Shown here piece after piece: positions 54,583-64,000 of a DNA stretch of 64,000 bases (position 1 is its first letter; each line of letters begins with the position of its first letter). The notes under the pieces are model-generated. The model was not told the DNA's origin. It saw nothing but the letters and a program-made list of their open reading frames with translations, and did no database searches. A program made the translations under genes and the position numbers. Source of the stretch: Agarilytica rhodophyticola (GTDB taxonomy: Bacteria > Pseudomonadota > Gammaproteobacteria > Pseudomonadales > Cellvibrionaceae); the NCBI RefSeq assembly GCF_002157225.2, contig NZ_CP020038.1, forward strand, positions 5,052,501 through 5,116,500, read 5' to 3'.

Positions 54583-55446
54583 ATGTTTCAACTTCCTTGT
54601 CGCGCAGGTATTGGGCTAAAAGCCCAGCACTATACGCAATTAATTGAAGATACTTCCGCTACCAGCTGGTTAGAGATTCATCCGGAAAATTATATGGGCG
54701 CCGGTGGCCCACCCCACCGCTATTTATCCAAGCTGCGTGAAGATTACCCACTGTCCATGCATGGTGTCGGTATGTCCTTAGGCAGTGCTAGTGGCATCGA
54801 CGAAAAACATCTTACACGATTGAAAAAATTAGTGGACAGATATCAACCTGAACATGTGTCCGAGCATTTATCCTGGAGTCATTGGAATGCTATTTTTCTC
54901 AATGATTTATTACCCTTACCTTATACCGCTCAAAGCTTAGAAATCATTTGCGATAATATTAATAAGGTGCAGGATTTTTTGGGGCGCTCAATCCTTATTG
55001 AAAACCCATCGACCTATATTGATTTTGCACAAAGTGATTATAGTGAACCCGAGTTTTTCGCTGAACTTGTTAAACGATGTGGGTGCGATGTGCTACTAGA
55101 TATCAATAATATTTATGTATCGGCATACAATAATGGTTTCGATTCAAAAACCTATATAGACGCGTTTCCCTTGGCTTCGGTAAAAGAAATTCACTTGGCA
55201 GGACATGCACTGAAAGAGCTTTCTAGTGGTCAAAAAATTAGAATTGACGACCACGGATCAAAAGTCGTAGCAGAGGTATGGAGCTTATATGAATATTTTT
55301 TTACTCACTACAAAAAACCTATAGCGACGCTTATCGAATGGGATACTAATATTCCAGAACTTGCAATACTAACGAGCCAAGCGCATGAAGCTAACAGGAT
55401 AATGGATAATACTCTTGATAAAGCGATTTTATCGGAGCCGTTATGA
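54583..55446 (+). CDS. bufB: Bufferin-modifying MNIO enzyme (DUF692)
   Basis: A 287-residue DUF692 protein of the multinuclear non-heme iron oxidative enzyme family, which oxidises cysteines of the bufferin precursor. Typical segments are RAGIGLKAQHY, IHPENYMGAGGP, SMHGVGMSLGSA, HVSEHLSW, IENPSTYI, LLDINNIYVSA, HLAGH, DDHG and LIEWDTNIP; these provide the iron-binding His, Asp and Glu residues of a TIM barrel. It overlaps the next gene by 4 bp (ATGA). Confidence 0.93.
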   Translation: MFQLPCRAGIGLKAQHYTQLIEDTSATSWLEIHPENYMGAGGPPHRYLSKLREDYPLSMHGVGMSLGSASGIDEKHLTRLKKLVDRYQPEHVSEHLSWSHWNAIFLNDLLPLPYTAQSLEIICDNINKVQDFLGRSILIENPSTYIDFAQSDYSEPEFFAELVKRCGCDVLLDINNIYVSAYNNGFDSKTYIDAFPLASVKEIHLAGHALKELSSGQKIRIDDHGSKVVAEVWSLYEYFFTHYKKPIATLIEWDTNIPELAILTSQAHEANRIMDNTLDKAILSEPL

Positions 55447-56210
55447 CACTTGAAAAATTTCAACAGCAGATGACCGAGTTCGTTTTTCACAAACAAGAGG
55501 CTAAAAGCCTTAGCTCCTTTGCGAAAGAATATTCAGAAGAAGAATTAAATGCACGTTTAGCTATCTATCAAAATAATACATTTTATTCATTAATCGAAGC
55601 ATTAAAAGATTTATATCCAACTGTCTTAGGTGCTATCGGAAATGATTTATTTAGTGTCAGTGCACGTATTTTTTTAGACAATAATCCGCCCTCAAGCGCA
55701 GCAATGGTTGATTTTGGCCAACAATTTCCATCTTTTTTAAGTGAATTTTCAGGCGCAGAATCATTTCCATATATACAGGATTTAGCTCAGTTAGACTTAA
55801 TTCGTCATTTAAGCTATCACGCAGCCGATGATATACCTGTACCACATGAAAGCTTCGCCCAAATGGATATAGAGTTCCTTGCCAACTCAAAAGTAAAAGC
55901 TATCGACTCTGCTAAACTATTAGCTTCAGACTTCGCAATTTTTGACATATGGGAACATGAAGATAATGAGCAAGAATTTTCTTTCGATGTATCAAAAGCG
56001 CAGGCAGTATTGTCAATACGTCCATATGCCGATGTTGATTTATATTCTTTAAATCAAGGGAATTTTATTTTTCTAAAGTGTCTTACTGATAACATGACAA
56101 TTAATGAAGCACTTATGATTGCAGACGAAGAGTCGGATCAATTTAATCCGACCCATGCAATTTCCTTTTTGATTCAATCAGGCTTTTGCGCCGAAATTAT
56201 TGGAGAATAA
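55443..56210 (+). CDS. bufC: MNIO partner protein (DUF2063)
   Basis: A 255-residue protein of the DUF2063 family, whose N-terminal part (LEKFQQQMTEFVFHKQ...ELNARLAIYQNNTFYSLIEAL, then YPTVLGAIGNDLFS) is diagnostic. It is the RiPP-recognition partner of MNIO enzymes in bufferin and related operons. Coupled to the MNIO gene by ATGA. The frame is complete, and the DoxX gene follows 2 bp after its stop. Confidence 0.9.
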   Translation: MTLEKFQQQMTEFVFHKQEAKSLSSFAKEYSEEELNARLAIYQNNTFYSLIEALKDLYPTVLGAIGNDLFSVSARIFLDNNPPSSAAMVDFGQQFPSFLSEFSGAESFPYIQDLAQLDLIRHLSYHAADDIPVPHESFAQMDIEFLANSKVKAIDSAKLLASDFAIFDIWEHEDNEQEFSFDVSKAQAVLSIRPYADVDLYSLNQGNFIFLKCLTDNMTINEALMIADEESDQFNPTHAISFLIQSGFCAEIIGE

Positions 56211-56212
56211 CA

Positions 56213-56677
56213 ATGAATATAGTTGGAACAATTAATAGCTATGCAAAAAAAATTGGCAACATTATTCCTGAGTGGCTAATTGCCCTAACAATGAGAGTTT
56301 CAATATTTTTTATTTTTTGGAAGTCAGTACAAACAAAAATAGAAGGATTGACAATTGCTGGACAACACTTTGCATTTTGGGGTGTCACCGATAGTGCCGT
56401 TTTGTTATTTGAATACGAATATGATTTACCTTTATTACCGCCTAATATCGCGGCTTATTTAGCGACATTTGGTGAGTTCTTTTTGTCTTTAGGCATTTTG
56501 TTTGGACTGTTTACACGTTTAAGTGCCCTCGGCCTTTTAATTATGACTGCTGTAATTCAAATTTTTGTTTACCCTAACGCATGGGGTGTTCACATCGTAT
56601 GGGCAGCTATTTTGCTATATCTCATGCGTCATGGAGCGGGGAATGTTTCGTTAGATAAAATGCTAAACCAAGCCTAA
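56213..56677 (+). CDS. bufD: DoxX-family membrane protein of the bufferin operon
   Basis: A 154-residue DoxX-like inner-membrane protein from ATG 56213 (an in-frame start at 56186 overlaps bufC). It has four hydrophobic helices and the DoxX signature (FGEFFLSLGILFGLFTRLSALGLLIMTAVIQIFVYPNAW). DoxX proteins accompany bufferin operons; the role, perhaps in redox or copper handling at the membrane, is not established. Last gene, followed by a strong terminator. Confidence 0.85.
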   Translation: MNIVGTINSYAKKIGNIIPEWLIALTMRVSIFFIFWKSVQTKIEGLTIAGQHFAFWGVTDSAVLLFEYEYDLPLLPPNIAAYLATFGEFFLSLGILFGLFTRLSALGLLIMTAVIQIFVYPNAWGVHIVWAAILLYLMRHGAGNVSLDKMLNQA

Positions 56678-56694
56678 GTTGTCTTAATTATCAT

Positions 56695-56723
56695 AAAAAA
56701 AGGGCCTTACAAGGCCCTTTTTT
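56695..56723. terminator. Bidirectional terminator between bufferin operon and phosphomannomutase gene
   Basis: A perfect hairpin AAAAAAGGGCCTT-AC-AAGGCCCTTTTTT, T-rich on either strand. It serves both convergent operons. Confidence 0.9.
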
Positions 56724-56744
56724 ATTTACGCATAACAAACAACT

Positions 56745-58109
56745 TTAGACATCATCAAATTGGCTAACCAAAGTTAACACTTCCTGTGTTTTTTCTTCCA
56801 TTAAAGTAACATCAGCACGCGCCTCAACATTTAACCTTAGCACTGGTTCAGTACTTGACATACGTACGTTGCATCGCCATTGATCAAACGCCAAGGATAA
56901 ACCATCAACTTCCTCTATTTCCTTAACAGCAGGCAAATAATGCTCTTTAACAGAGTTAAGAATTTTATCTGGATTATTCACAGTACGATTAATTTCGCCA
57001 CTGCAAGGAAATTTAGCGACTCGATCCGCCACCATGGTCGATAAAGAAAGCCCTTGTACACTCATAAGTTCAGCAACTAAAAGCCAAGGAATATTGCCAT
57101 TATCACAGTAAGCAAAACGCCTAAAATAATGATGGGCACTCATTTCCCCACCGTACACGGCATCAACTTCACGCATACGAGCTTTGATAAAAGCGTGGCC
57201 GGTTTTACTTTGTACTACCTCACCGCCGGCGCTGCCTACCTGATCAATAGTGTTCCAAGTTAGTCTCGGATCGTGCACTATTTTTTCACCAGGGGACTTT
57301 TTCAAAAACGCCTGAGCAAGTAGACCCACTAGATAATAACCCTCAATAAAGGCGCCGGTCTCGTCAAAGAAAAAGCAACGATCAAAATCACCATCCCAAG
57401 CAATACCAAGGTCAGCTTGATGTTCCTTAACTGCATCAATACTCGCTTGACGACGCTCTGGGAGTAAGGGGTTAGGGATACCGTTAGGAAAAGAGCCATC
57501 TGGCTGATGGTGTACTTTGATAAATTCAAACGGCAGATGAGGCTCTAATGCATCGATAACGGCACCAGCACCGCCATTACCAGCGTTACAGACAATTTTC
57601 AGAGGTTTGAGTTGGCTAACGTCGATATAAGACAACAAATGCTGAATATAGTCGCCACGGATATCTTGCTTACGCATTGTTCCCGCAGCAGAATTTGGCT
57701 TAAAAACTCCAGCTTCGGCAATCGCTTTAATTTCAGCAAGTCCGTCGTCACCCGAAATTGGACGGGACCCCTGTTTCACCAATTTCATCCCGTTGTAATC
57801 CATTGGATTATGACTGGCAGTGACGCATATCCCACCATCAGTATTGAGATGGAAAGTGGCAAAGTACACTTCTTCTGTACCACATTCACCAATGTGGATA
57901 ACATCAGCACCAGCCTCTGTAATCCCTTTTATCAGCGCATTACTCAGCTCTTCACTTGTTAATCGTATATCGTGTCCTACAACAACAGTCTTAGCTTGCA
58001 AATACTCCACATAAGCTCGCCCGACTCGATAGGCCACATCCTGATTGAGTTCGAGAGGAACTTTGCCTCTTATATCGTAGGCCTTAAAGCACTTTATATC
58101 TATTTTCAC
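56745..58109 (-). CDS. manB: Phosphomannomutase/phosphoglucomutase
   Basis: A 454-residue alpha-D-phosphohexomutase interconverting mannose 6-phosphate and 1-phosphate. Four-domain layout with catalytic Ser in [11 protein letters not shown] (about residue 97), metal-binding DGDFDRC (about 240-246), sugar-binding GEMSAHHYF and the phosphate-binding [12 protein letters not shown] near the end. It supplies sugar nucleotides for surface polysaccharide together with galU, located just upstream with 14 bp between the genes. Confidence 0.93.
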   Translation of the reverse strand: MKIDIKCFKAYDIRGKVPLELNQDVAYRVGRAYVEYLQAKTVVVGHDIRLTSEELSNALIKGITEAGADVIHIGECGTEEVYFATFHLNTDGGICVTASHNPMDYNGMKLVKQGSRPISGDDGLAEIKAIAEAGVFKPNSAAGTMRKQDIRGDYIQHLLSYIDVSQLKPLKIVCNAGNGGAGAVIDALEPHLPFEFIKVHHQPDGSFPNGIPNPLLPERRQASIDAVKEHQADLGIAWDGDFDRCFFFDETGAFIEGYYLVGLLAQAFLKKSPGEKIVHDPRLTWNTIDQVGSAGGEVVQSKTGHAFIKARMREVDAVYGGEMSAHHYFRRFAYCDNGNIPWLLVAELMSVQGLSLSTMVADRVAKFPCSGEINRTVNNPDKILNSVKEHYLPAVKEIEEVDGLSLAFDQWRCNVRMSSTEPVLRLNVEARADVTLMEEKTQEVLTLVSQFDDV

Positions 58110-58123
58110 GTCCAGTGTTCGCC

Positions 58124-58948
58124 CTATTTTGCACCATAAATATTTTCGTAGACATAATTTGTAGCATTCACAAATCCAGCAACACTACCGCAGTCAAATC
58201 GCTTACCTTTGAATTTATAAGCCAACACACAACCGTCCGTCGCCTGGGTCATGAGTGCATCGGTTAGCTGTACTTCATTATTTTTGCCAGGAGGCGTATT
58301 TTCTAGAATTTCAAAAATGTCAGGAGTAAGGATATAACGACCGATAATCGCCAAATTACTTGGCGCATCTTTCGGGTCAGGCTTCTCTACCATTTGGTTG
58401 ACCTGATAAATACCTTCTTTAATTTGCTCGCCACCGATAACACCAAACTTGTGAATATCTTCCTCAGGCACTTCCTGTACCGCAACGATGCTGCAGCGGA
58501 ACTGCTTGTATAACTTGACCATCTGCGAGAGAACTCCCTCTTCTGCCACACACAAATCGTCCGACAAAACAACACCAAAAGCTTGGTTCTCGATAAGGCG
58601 GCGACCATTGAGAATGGCATCTCCCAAACCGGCCATTTCTGTCTGGCGGGTGAATGAAAACGACCCCTTTGACATCACCTCGCGTATTGACTCTAAATAT
58701 TGCTCCTTAGAAGTTCCGGCGATTTGATGTTCAAGTTCATAACTTACATCAAAATGGTCTGCAATAGCGCGTTTACCACGTCCAGTTACAAAACCAACTT
58801 CATCTAGCCCCGCCTCGATAGCTTCTTCCACGCCATACTGCACCAGCGGCTTGTTTACCACGGGCAACATCTCTTTAGGCATGGATTTGGTGGCAGGCAA
58901 GAAGCGAGTTCCGTAACCCGCGACTGGAAATAGGCACTTCTTAATCAT
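58124..58948 (-). CDS. galU: UTP-glucose-1-phosphate uridylyltransferase
   Basis: A 274-residue enzyme that forms UDP-glucose. Motifs: [26 protein letters not shown] at the N-terminus (nucleotide-binding), [12 protein letters not shown], and VVLSDDLC for the metal site. UDP-glucose feeds cell-envelope sugars. First gene of a pair with the phosphomannomutase. Confidence 0.96.
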   Translation of the reverse strand: MIKKCLFPVAGYGTRFLPATKSMPKEMLPVVNKPLVQYGVEEAIEAGLDEVGFVTGRGKRAIADHFDVSYELEHQIAGTSKEQYLESIREVMSKGSFSFTRQTEMAGLGDAILNGRRLIENQAFGVVLSDDLCVAEEGVLSQMVKLYKQFRCSIVAVQEVPEEDIHKFGVIGGEQIKEGIYQVNQMVEKPDPKDAPSNLAIIGRYILTPDIFEILENTPPGKNNEVQLTDALMTQATDGCVLAYKFKGKRFDCGSVAGFVNATNYVYENIYGAK

Positions 58949-59366
58949 TTATTTCTCTCCTTAAATACAAAATGCTTAAAGTCTGTTAAAAAATATTGTC
59001 GGAATATATCACAATATAATGAAACACAGACGCCATGCTAGCAAAAGAAGATCTATTTGCATGCCTGAAAATCGACTTAATTACGTCAAATTTAACCTTA
59101 GCGCTAATAAAGCTGCTTTTACATACGGGATTTGATTTAATGGGTGTACTCAAAAGGCGGCTGTTTTTCAGACCAAAGATTAGAACTTATATTGTTAACT
59201 CGTCTGGTAATTGTGGTTTATTCGTTTATAGTGCGCACTTTCGTTTTTAACTGGATATTTGGCACTTGCTGGACAATCACTTTTAAGGCGTTAGAATGGC
59301 TGCCAGTTAGGTTTATAGACACCTGTACGGTTTATTTTAAAGAATTTTATTAGGATTACTGCGTAT
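58949..59366. promoter_or_regulatory. Divergent region of galU and fabA
   Basis: About 420 bp with no convincing gene; contains the promoters of the divergent galU and fabA genes. The short frames here have no recognisable sequence. No obvious FabR site was identified by eye. Confidence 0.4.
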
Positions 59367-59891
59367 ATGCTCAATTTCGAACAGAAGTCTTCTTTCACCA
59401 AAGAAGAGTTAATCTCCTGCGGCAATGGTGAAATGTTTGGGCCTGGCAATGCTCAACTGCCTGTCCCTAATATGCTTATGTTGGATAGAATCGCGCACAT
59501 TAGCAAGGCAGGAGGCGAATTTGGTAAAGGCGAAATTATCGCCGAACTCGATATTAATCCCAATCTATGGTTCTTTGATTGCCACTTCCCAGGTGACCCT
59601 GTCATGCCTGGCTGTCTAGGCTTAGATGCTATGTGGCAATTAGTAGGGTTCTTCCTTGCTTGGAAGGGCAATGAAGGCCGTGGAAGAGCGCTAGGAGCGG
59701 GAGAAGTAAAATTTACTGGCCAAATATTACCAACCGCGAAAAAGGTCAGTTACCATATCCACTTAAAGCGTGTTATTGAACGCAGACTTATCATGGGTAT
59801 TGCCGATGGCCGCGTAGCTGTTGACGGAAAAGAGATTTACTTTGCCAAAGACCTGCGTGTAGGCTTATTCACCAATACCGAAACGTTCTAG
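59367..59891 (+). CDS. fabA: 3-hydroxydecanoyl-ACP dehydratase/isomerase
   Basis: A 174-residue FabA that introduces the double bond for unsaturated fatty acids. Catalytic His73 in [13 protein letters not shown] and Asp87 in GLDAMWQ are present. It is followed 131 bp later by fabB. Distinct from the aryl-polyene dehydratases of the window. Confidence 0.97.
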   Translation: MLNFEQKSSFTKEELISCGNGEMFGPGNAQLPVPNMLMLDRIAHISKAGGEFGKGEIIAELDINPNLWFFDCHFPGDPVMPGCLGLDAMWQLVGFFLAWKGNEGRGRALGAGEVKFTGQILPTAKKVSYHIHLKRVIERRLIMGIADGRVAVDGKEIYFAKDLRVGLFTNTETF

Positions 59892-60022
59892 TAATTTGTA
59901 CAGCCTAATATTATAAAAAAAATAGTATTACAGAACGCCAATAAGCAGTAGCGCGGTATAATACCTGTGCAGAGTTGGTGAAAAATACACCAATTCACTA
60001 AAGATGAATAAAGAGGTCATTT

Positions 60023-61237
60023 ATGAAGCGAGTTGTGGTTACAGGCATGGGAATCGTCTCCTGCATCGGTAATGATAAGGAAACTGTTCTCGACGCCCTT
60101 CGCACTGGCAAGTCTGGTATAAAGCACAACCCCAGCTATGAAGAGCAGAAGTTTCGCAGCACCATATCAGGCTCCGTGGAGCTTGATCTAAAAGATCATA
60201 TAGACCGTAAAATTTTGCGTTTTATGGGTGATGCTGCCGGATTCAATTATGTTGCCATGCAGCAAGCCATTGCTGATGCAGGCCTTTCAGAAAGCGAAGT
60301 CTCCAATGAAAGAGTGGGCATCATTACAGGCTCTGGTGGTGCATCTACCAAAAGTGTGGTCGATGCTGCGGATATCATGAGGGCAAAAGGTGTCAAGCGA
60401 GCAGGCGCCTACCGAGTAACTCAAACCATGGGTAGCACTACCTCAGCATGTCTTGCCACCCCCTTTAAAATCAAAGGCGTTAACTACTCTATATCTTCCG
60501 CGTGTGCGACCAGTGCCCATTGTATTGGTAATGCCATGGAGTTAATCCAGCTAGGCAAGCAGGATATTATATTTGCTGGTGGCGGTGAAGAAGAACACTG
60601 GACACTGACTGGCCTATTCGATGCCATGGGCGCCTTGTCTACTAAATATAACGATACACCGGAGCTAGCCTCACGAGCTTACGATGCGGATCGAGACGGC
60701 TTTGTCATTGCCGGCGGTGGTGGTTGTCTAGCTATAGAGTCTCTTGATCATGCTCTTGCTCGAGGCGCTAAAATATATGGCGAATTGGTAGGCTATGGAG
60801 CGACTTCGGATGGTTATGATATGGTTGCGCCTTCTGGCGAAGGTGCTGCTCGATGCATGCGTATGGCAATGAATACCGTTGAGGGCGAGATCGACTACAT
60901 CAACTCTCATGGCACTAGTACCCCCGTTGGTGATGTTGCCGAACTGCGCGCAGTTAGAGAAGTATTCGCAGATAAAATTCCTTCTATCAGTTCCACCAAG
61001 TCTCTAACAGGTCATTCTCTGGGTGCCACAGGCGTACAAGAAGCTATATACACGTTGCTCATGATGAAAGAAAATTTCATCGCAGGCTCGGTGAACATCA
61101 ATACACTTGATCCAGAAGCACAAGGCATACCTATTGTCACCAGTACAAAGGACGCAACTATCACCCGTGCTATGTCAAATAGCTTCGGCTTTGGCGGCAC
61201 TAATGCCACCTTGGTGTTCCAAAAATATCAAGGCTAA
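60023..61237 (+). CDS. fabB: 3-oxoacyl-ACP synthase I
   Basis: A 404-residue ketosynthase that elongates the unsaturated intermediate made by FabA. Active-site Cys161 (SSACATSAH), His in NSHGTST, Lys in SSTKSLTGH and the second His in TGHSLGATG. With fabA it identifies the organism's fatty-acid pathway as the FabA/FabB type of gammaproteobacteria. Confidence 0.97.
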   Translation: MKRVVVTGMGIVSCIGNDKETVLDALRTGKSGIKHNPSYEEQKFRSTISGSVELDLKDHIDRKILRFMGDAAGFNYVAMQQAIADAGLSESEVSNERVGIITGSGGASTKSVVDAADIMRAKGVKRAGAYRVTQTMGSTTSACLATPFKIKGVNYSISSACATSAHCIGNAMELIQLGKQDIIFAGGGEEEHWTLTGLFDAMGALSTKYNDTPELASRAYDADRDGFVIAGGGGCLAIESLDHALARGAKIYGELVGYGATSDGYDMVAPSGEGAARCMRMAMNTVEGEIDYINSHGTSTPVGDVAELRAVREVFADKIPSISSTKSLTGHSLGATGVQEAIYTLLMMKENFIAGSVNINTLDPEAQGIPIVTSTKDATITRAMSNSFGFGGTNATLVFQKYQG

Positions 61238-61259
61238 TCACACACCTTAGCGTCGCATA

Positions 61260-61304
61260 AAAAGTAAGTACGTTGCCTCATACTCAAGCAGTGTACTTAC
61301 TTTT
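61260..61304 (+). terminator. Terminator of fabB
   Basis: Perfect 12-bp stem AAAAGTAAGTAC/GTACTTACTTTT, with a 21-nt loop, ending in TTTT; can also serve the convergent gene. Confidence 0.8.
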
Positions 61305-61325
61305 CTCAAGCTTATTCAGACTCCC

Positions 61326-62192
61326 TTACCCCACCAGATAATTTTTCTCTGTCAAATAATTTTTCACCATTGATTTTAGTCCTTTTCGCCACGACCAGAG
61401 CTGAACCCCAAAATTATCAGTACAGCGATTACCCACTAATAGCGCATTTCCCTTTAGCGTTCTTTTACTATCGTGGAGACTGGCGATTTCAGGCATATCC
61501 ACATTGTTCTCTAATTCTGCATTAATAAAACGTACAATAGCATCACAGAACTCAGCCTCTGAACACTTATCAGATCCATGGACATGAAAAATACCCCAAT
61601 TCTCGGCACCACAAAGGACTTGCTGAGACATGGCTAAAACGAGGTTAGCCATAAAGTCCATACAAACAGGTCGACCAAAATCGTGGTCGGAAGCGTACAC
61701 AGTATTTTTTTCAACAAGTTTGGGGATAAAGGTTTCAAATAAACTGTTATCGCTACCGGCCAGCAGCCAACTTACACGCAGAATTAAATGCTGTTCGAGA
61801 CTCTCGCATGCTTTTTCTAAGCCTAATAAATACTGACCATAGGCATCCGCAGGAGCCGGCAGTGATTGTTCATCAATCTCACCTTCCACAGCTTCTTCCC
61901 CAAACACTCGGTATGAGGAGAAGTGAATTAAAGGAATCTTACCCACCTTGCACAAGTTGACGATATTTGCGTGAATTCGCATCTCCTCGTCAGCATCGGC
62001 AAAAGCCTGCTCTGCTCCGTAATTAACCACAAAACAAGGTGAGTTTTCTTGAAAATACTCATCAATAGCACCTTCATCACTCCAATCCAAATCGCTAGGA
62101 ATAAGCACATTTATCGCTTGTTCTTCAAAAACCGCACTGACAGCCTCGGCAAATTCTTTTTGCGCTGCACGTAATAAGACTCTGAAACCCAA
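61326..62192 (-). CDS. RmlD-like sugar-nucleotide reductase/epimerase
   Basis: A 288-residue extended SDR resembling dTDP-4-dehydrorhamnose reductase: a central HFSSYRVFGE (Ser), the active-site YGQYLLGLEKACE (Tyr-x3-like, here Y..Y/K spacing unusual) and LILRVSWLLAG. The N-terminal motif lacks the classic GxxGxxG, so cofactor binding may be altered. No other rml gene is nearby, and the substrate is unknown. Confidence 0.7.
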   Translation of the reverse strand: MGFRVLLRAAQKEFAEAVSAVFEEQAINVLIPSDLDWSDEGAIDEYFQENSPCFVVNYGAEQAFADADEEMRIHANIVNLCKVGKIPLIHFSSYRVFGEEAVEGEIDEQSLPAPADAYGQYLLGLEKACESLEQHLILRVSWLLAGSDNSLFETFIPKLVEKNTVYASDHDFGRPVCMDFMANLVLAMSQQVLCGAENWGIFHVHGSDKCSEAEFCDAIVRFINAELENNVDMPEIASLHDSKRTLKGNALLVGNRCTDNFGVQLWSWRKGLKSMVKNYLTEKNYLVG

Positions 62193-62275
62193 CTGGACAC
62201 CCTTATATAAAGCTTTTAAACACTAATGAGATAGCATATTAAATTAAAATGAAGACGATACGCATCATTTAATAT

Positions 62276-62707
62276 TTAATCATCAGCTTGGCTGCTGTTA
62301 TAAGCACAATGCGCGTCTTCTATCTGAGAGCGGTGCTCAATCGCCCAATTGGCCAACACACTGATATGGCCAACTAAAGATAGTCCCATATCAGTCAAAC
62401 TATATTCTACCGATGGTGGCCGAGTATCAAAGACCTGCCGATGCACCAAACCATCATATTCTAGACCTCGCAAAGTCGATGTTAGCATGCGCTGAGAAAT
62501 ACCATCGATGGCACGCATAAGTGAGCGAAAACGTTCAGGTTGACGCCCTAGACGCATTAGCACAAGCACACTCCACTTATCACCGACTCGGGTCAATATA
62601 TCACGCACAGGGCATGCATCACTCTCATCATCTGCCAGCCACTGGTCGATCCCTTTATTGATGCTTTCAATCAATGAGGTGGTTACTTTTATGTTACCAA
62701 AAGACAA
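62276..62707 (-). CDS. HxlR-family transcriptional regulator
   Basis: A 143-residue winged-helix regulator. The family signature CPVRDILTRVGDKWSVLVLMRLG (about residues 32-54) has the redox-sensitive Cys of HxlR/QorR proteins; the recognition helix is near ISQRMLTSTLRGLEYDGLV. It is divergent from the SnoaL-like gene at 62897 with a 190-bp gap, so it probably regulates that operon and itself. Confidence 0.88.
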   Translation of the reverse strand: MSFGNIKVTTSLIESINKGIDQWLADDESDACPVRDILTRVGDKWSVLVLMRLGRQPERFRSLMRAIDGISQRMLTSTLRGLEYDGLVHRQVFDTRPPSVEYSLTDMGLSLVGHISVLANWAIEHRSQIEDAHCAYNSSQADD

Positions 62708-62896
62708 AATTCTGCTTCCTTATGCCGTCAATGTATTTCTACTAGAATAGCTCGAATATAGCGTCATTTTATCGCCAACCGTTAGTACTGGCTATATATA
62801 GAAAACTAATCTGATGGGTAGATAGCCAATAAGTGCAATCAAAGCCCAAATAGAACCTCATATGAATAGTTGTATTTAAATTCACAAGGTAAAATT

Positions 62897-63343
62897 ATGA
62901 TACAAGACGATAATGAAATAACAAAAGTCAGAGAAAATTTAGCAAGCTGGCTGCGCGCTTTTAACGCAAAGAATATGGATTCTCTTTTCTCACTATACGA
63001 CCCCAACAGTTTATATGCCAACGCTAATGCACCACTTATGCGCGGTATAGAACAGATAAAACCCTGGTACCAAGAGGCCTTAGCTAACGTCCAAGGTGAA
63101 CTACTGTACCGGGAAGAAGCCGCCATTCAAGATGGTAACTTGGCCATGTTATTAGGCGCTTACTACTTTAAGCCACCACATGAGATTGCACCACCAAGTG
63201 ATGCCAAACTCACAGGGGGCACAGGACGGGTCGCACTGGTGTATAAACGCAATCAGGAAGGTGACTGGAAGTTATTATTCGACATGGACAATACACCGCC
63301 AGACATTAGCCCTGAAACATTTCTGCAGCCTACCAGCGTCTAA
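62897..63343 (+). CDS. SnoaL/NTF2-like protein (DUF4440 type)
   Basis: A 148-residue single-domain alpha+beta barrel protein. The ATG at 62897 is chosen because AAGGT lies 6 bp upstream; an in-frame TTG at 62870 would add nine residues. Features: WLRAFNAKNMDSLFSLYDPNSLYANANAPLMRGIEQI (helix and barrel start) and WKLLFDMDN near the end. Such proteins bind or isomerise small hydrophobic molecules; the substrate is unknown. First of a probable operon with the next SnoaL-like gene and an SDR gene. Confidence 0.75.
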   Translation: MIQDDNEITKVRENLASWLRAFNAKNMDSLFSLYDPNSLYANANAPLMRGIEQIKPWYQEALANVQGELLYREEAAIQDGNLAMLLGAYYFKPPHEIAPPSDAKLTGGTGRVALVYKRNQEGDWKLLFDMDNTPPDISPETFLQPTSV

Positions 63344-63373
63344 AACAAAACCTCATTAGTATAGAGACATATC

Positions 63374-63787
63374 ATGCAAAATAAACGAAAAATCGCCCAT
63401 TACCCGCATCAAATTGTTGAGCGTGTCGCTGAATTTATCGAACAAGGGGATCTAGAGGGTATCGTCACAATGTTTCATCCTCAATGCAAAATTGCTATGG
63501 ATCCGGAACAAGCACCAATGGAAGGCCACGACGCGGTACGATCAATATTTTCCGACTATGTTGCACAAAAAGTTAAACTGCTCGGCACTGTATCGGGTGA
63601 AATGATTAACGACGACATTGCCATTCTTCAAGGATCTTGGAGTATCGAAGATGCAGAGGGAAACACATTAGGAGGAGGCATTTCTACAGAGGTAACAAAA
63701 CGTTTGGATCACGGTGGATGGGTATATTTTATCGACTGTCCTATTCGCGTTCCCTCTGTTAGCACTCATAAACCATCAGAGACTTAA
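63374..63787 (+). CDS. Second SnoaL/NTF2-like protein
   Basis: A 137-residue relative of the preceding protein (VAEFIEQGDLEGIVTMFHPQCKIAMDPEQAPMEGHDAVRSIF), 30 bp downstream of it. Two tandem NTF2-like proteins may form a heterodimer. Function unknown. Confidence 0.72.
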   Translation: MQNKRKIAHYPHQIVERVAEFIEQGDLEGIVTMFHPQCKIAMDPEQAPMEGHDAVRSIFSDYVAQKVKLLGTVSGEMINDDIAILQGSWSIEDAEGNTLGGGISTEVTKRLDHGGWVYFIDCPIRVPSVSTHKPSET

Positions 63788-63837
63788 CACCTATTTGTTG
63801 TATGACAGCGCCCAATAAATAAGGCATGATGATGTAA

Positions 63838-64000
<163 letters not shown>

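Noticed and set aside
59035-59353. Short forward frames between galU and fabA
   Set aside because: Overlapping each other, no ribosome-binding sites, no protein-like features.

Overview
The window looks like a chromosome segment of a marine or symbiotic gammaproteobacterium, most likely near Cellvibrionaceae (Saccharophagus or Teredinibacter type). This rests on gene content: the FabA/FabB pair, the ispB/rplU-rpmA/obgE/proB arrangement, xanthomonadin/aryl-polyene genes, carbohydrate-binding modules, and very large SpvB/RHS proteins. The genus is an inference. No tRNA, rRNA or CRISPR array was seen.

Layout. (1) 1-9140: a forward operon for an aryl-polyene (xanthomonadin-like) pigment: chorismatase, PlsC-type acyltransferase, ACP, thioesterase, LolA-like protein, MMPL exporter, dehydratase, ketoreductase, ketosynthase, then a 46-residue ORF. 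(2) 9.2-20.1 kb: accessory genes: DUF4279 protein, P-loop protein, Tat-exported PhoD phosphatase, PAS-GGDEF cyclase, secreted M20 hydrolase, two divergent secreted enzymes with ricin-type lectin tails, LprI-like protein. (3) 20.5-41.1 kb: an AT-rich polymorphic-toxin island. It has a 2535-residue SpvB/RHS protein (33471-41078) with a candidate immunity gene, followed on the same strand by displaced RHS C-terminal tips and their small partner genes. It also has a 1.5-kb direct repeat carrying two differently broken SymE-like genes and bracketing a C2H2 zinc-finger protein, plus a headless CBM6-CBM32 fragment between short repeats. (4) 41.4-47.5 kb: a reverse operon with the other aryl-polyene functions: aminotransferase, COG4648 membrane protein, ApeI-like dehydratase, GT2, LpxL-like acyltransferase, ApeP-like dehydratase, second ketosynthase, sugar O-acetyltransferase. 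(5) 47.6-64 kb: mostly core genes: proB, obgE, rpmA, rplU, ispB, pgi, a complete bufferin (copper-buffering RiPP) operon, a phosphomannomutase gene, galU, fabA, fabB, an RmlD-like gene, and an HxlR regulator divergent from two SnoaL-like genes and a partial SDR gene.

How they work together. The two aryl-polyene operons complement each other: ACP, ketoreductase, exporter and starter supply are in the first; glycosyltransferase, acyltransferase and FabZ-like dehydratase are in the second. They probably form one pathway, now separated by about 33 kb of accessory DNA. The bufferin operon (DUF2282 precursor, DUF692 MNIO enzyme, DUF2063 partner, DoxX protein) should make an exported copper-binding peptide. 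The RHS island has the layout expected of a toxin gene that changes its tip by recombination: an 886-bp RHS core block is shared, with conserved spacing, between the full gene and a displaced tip.
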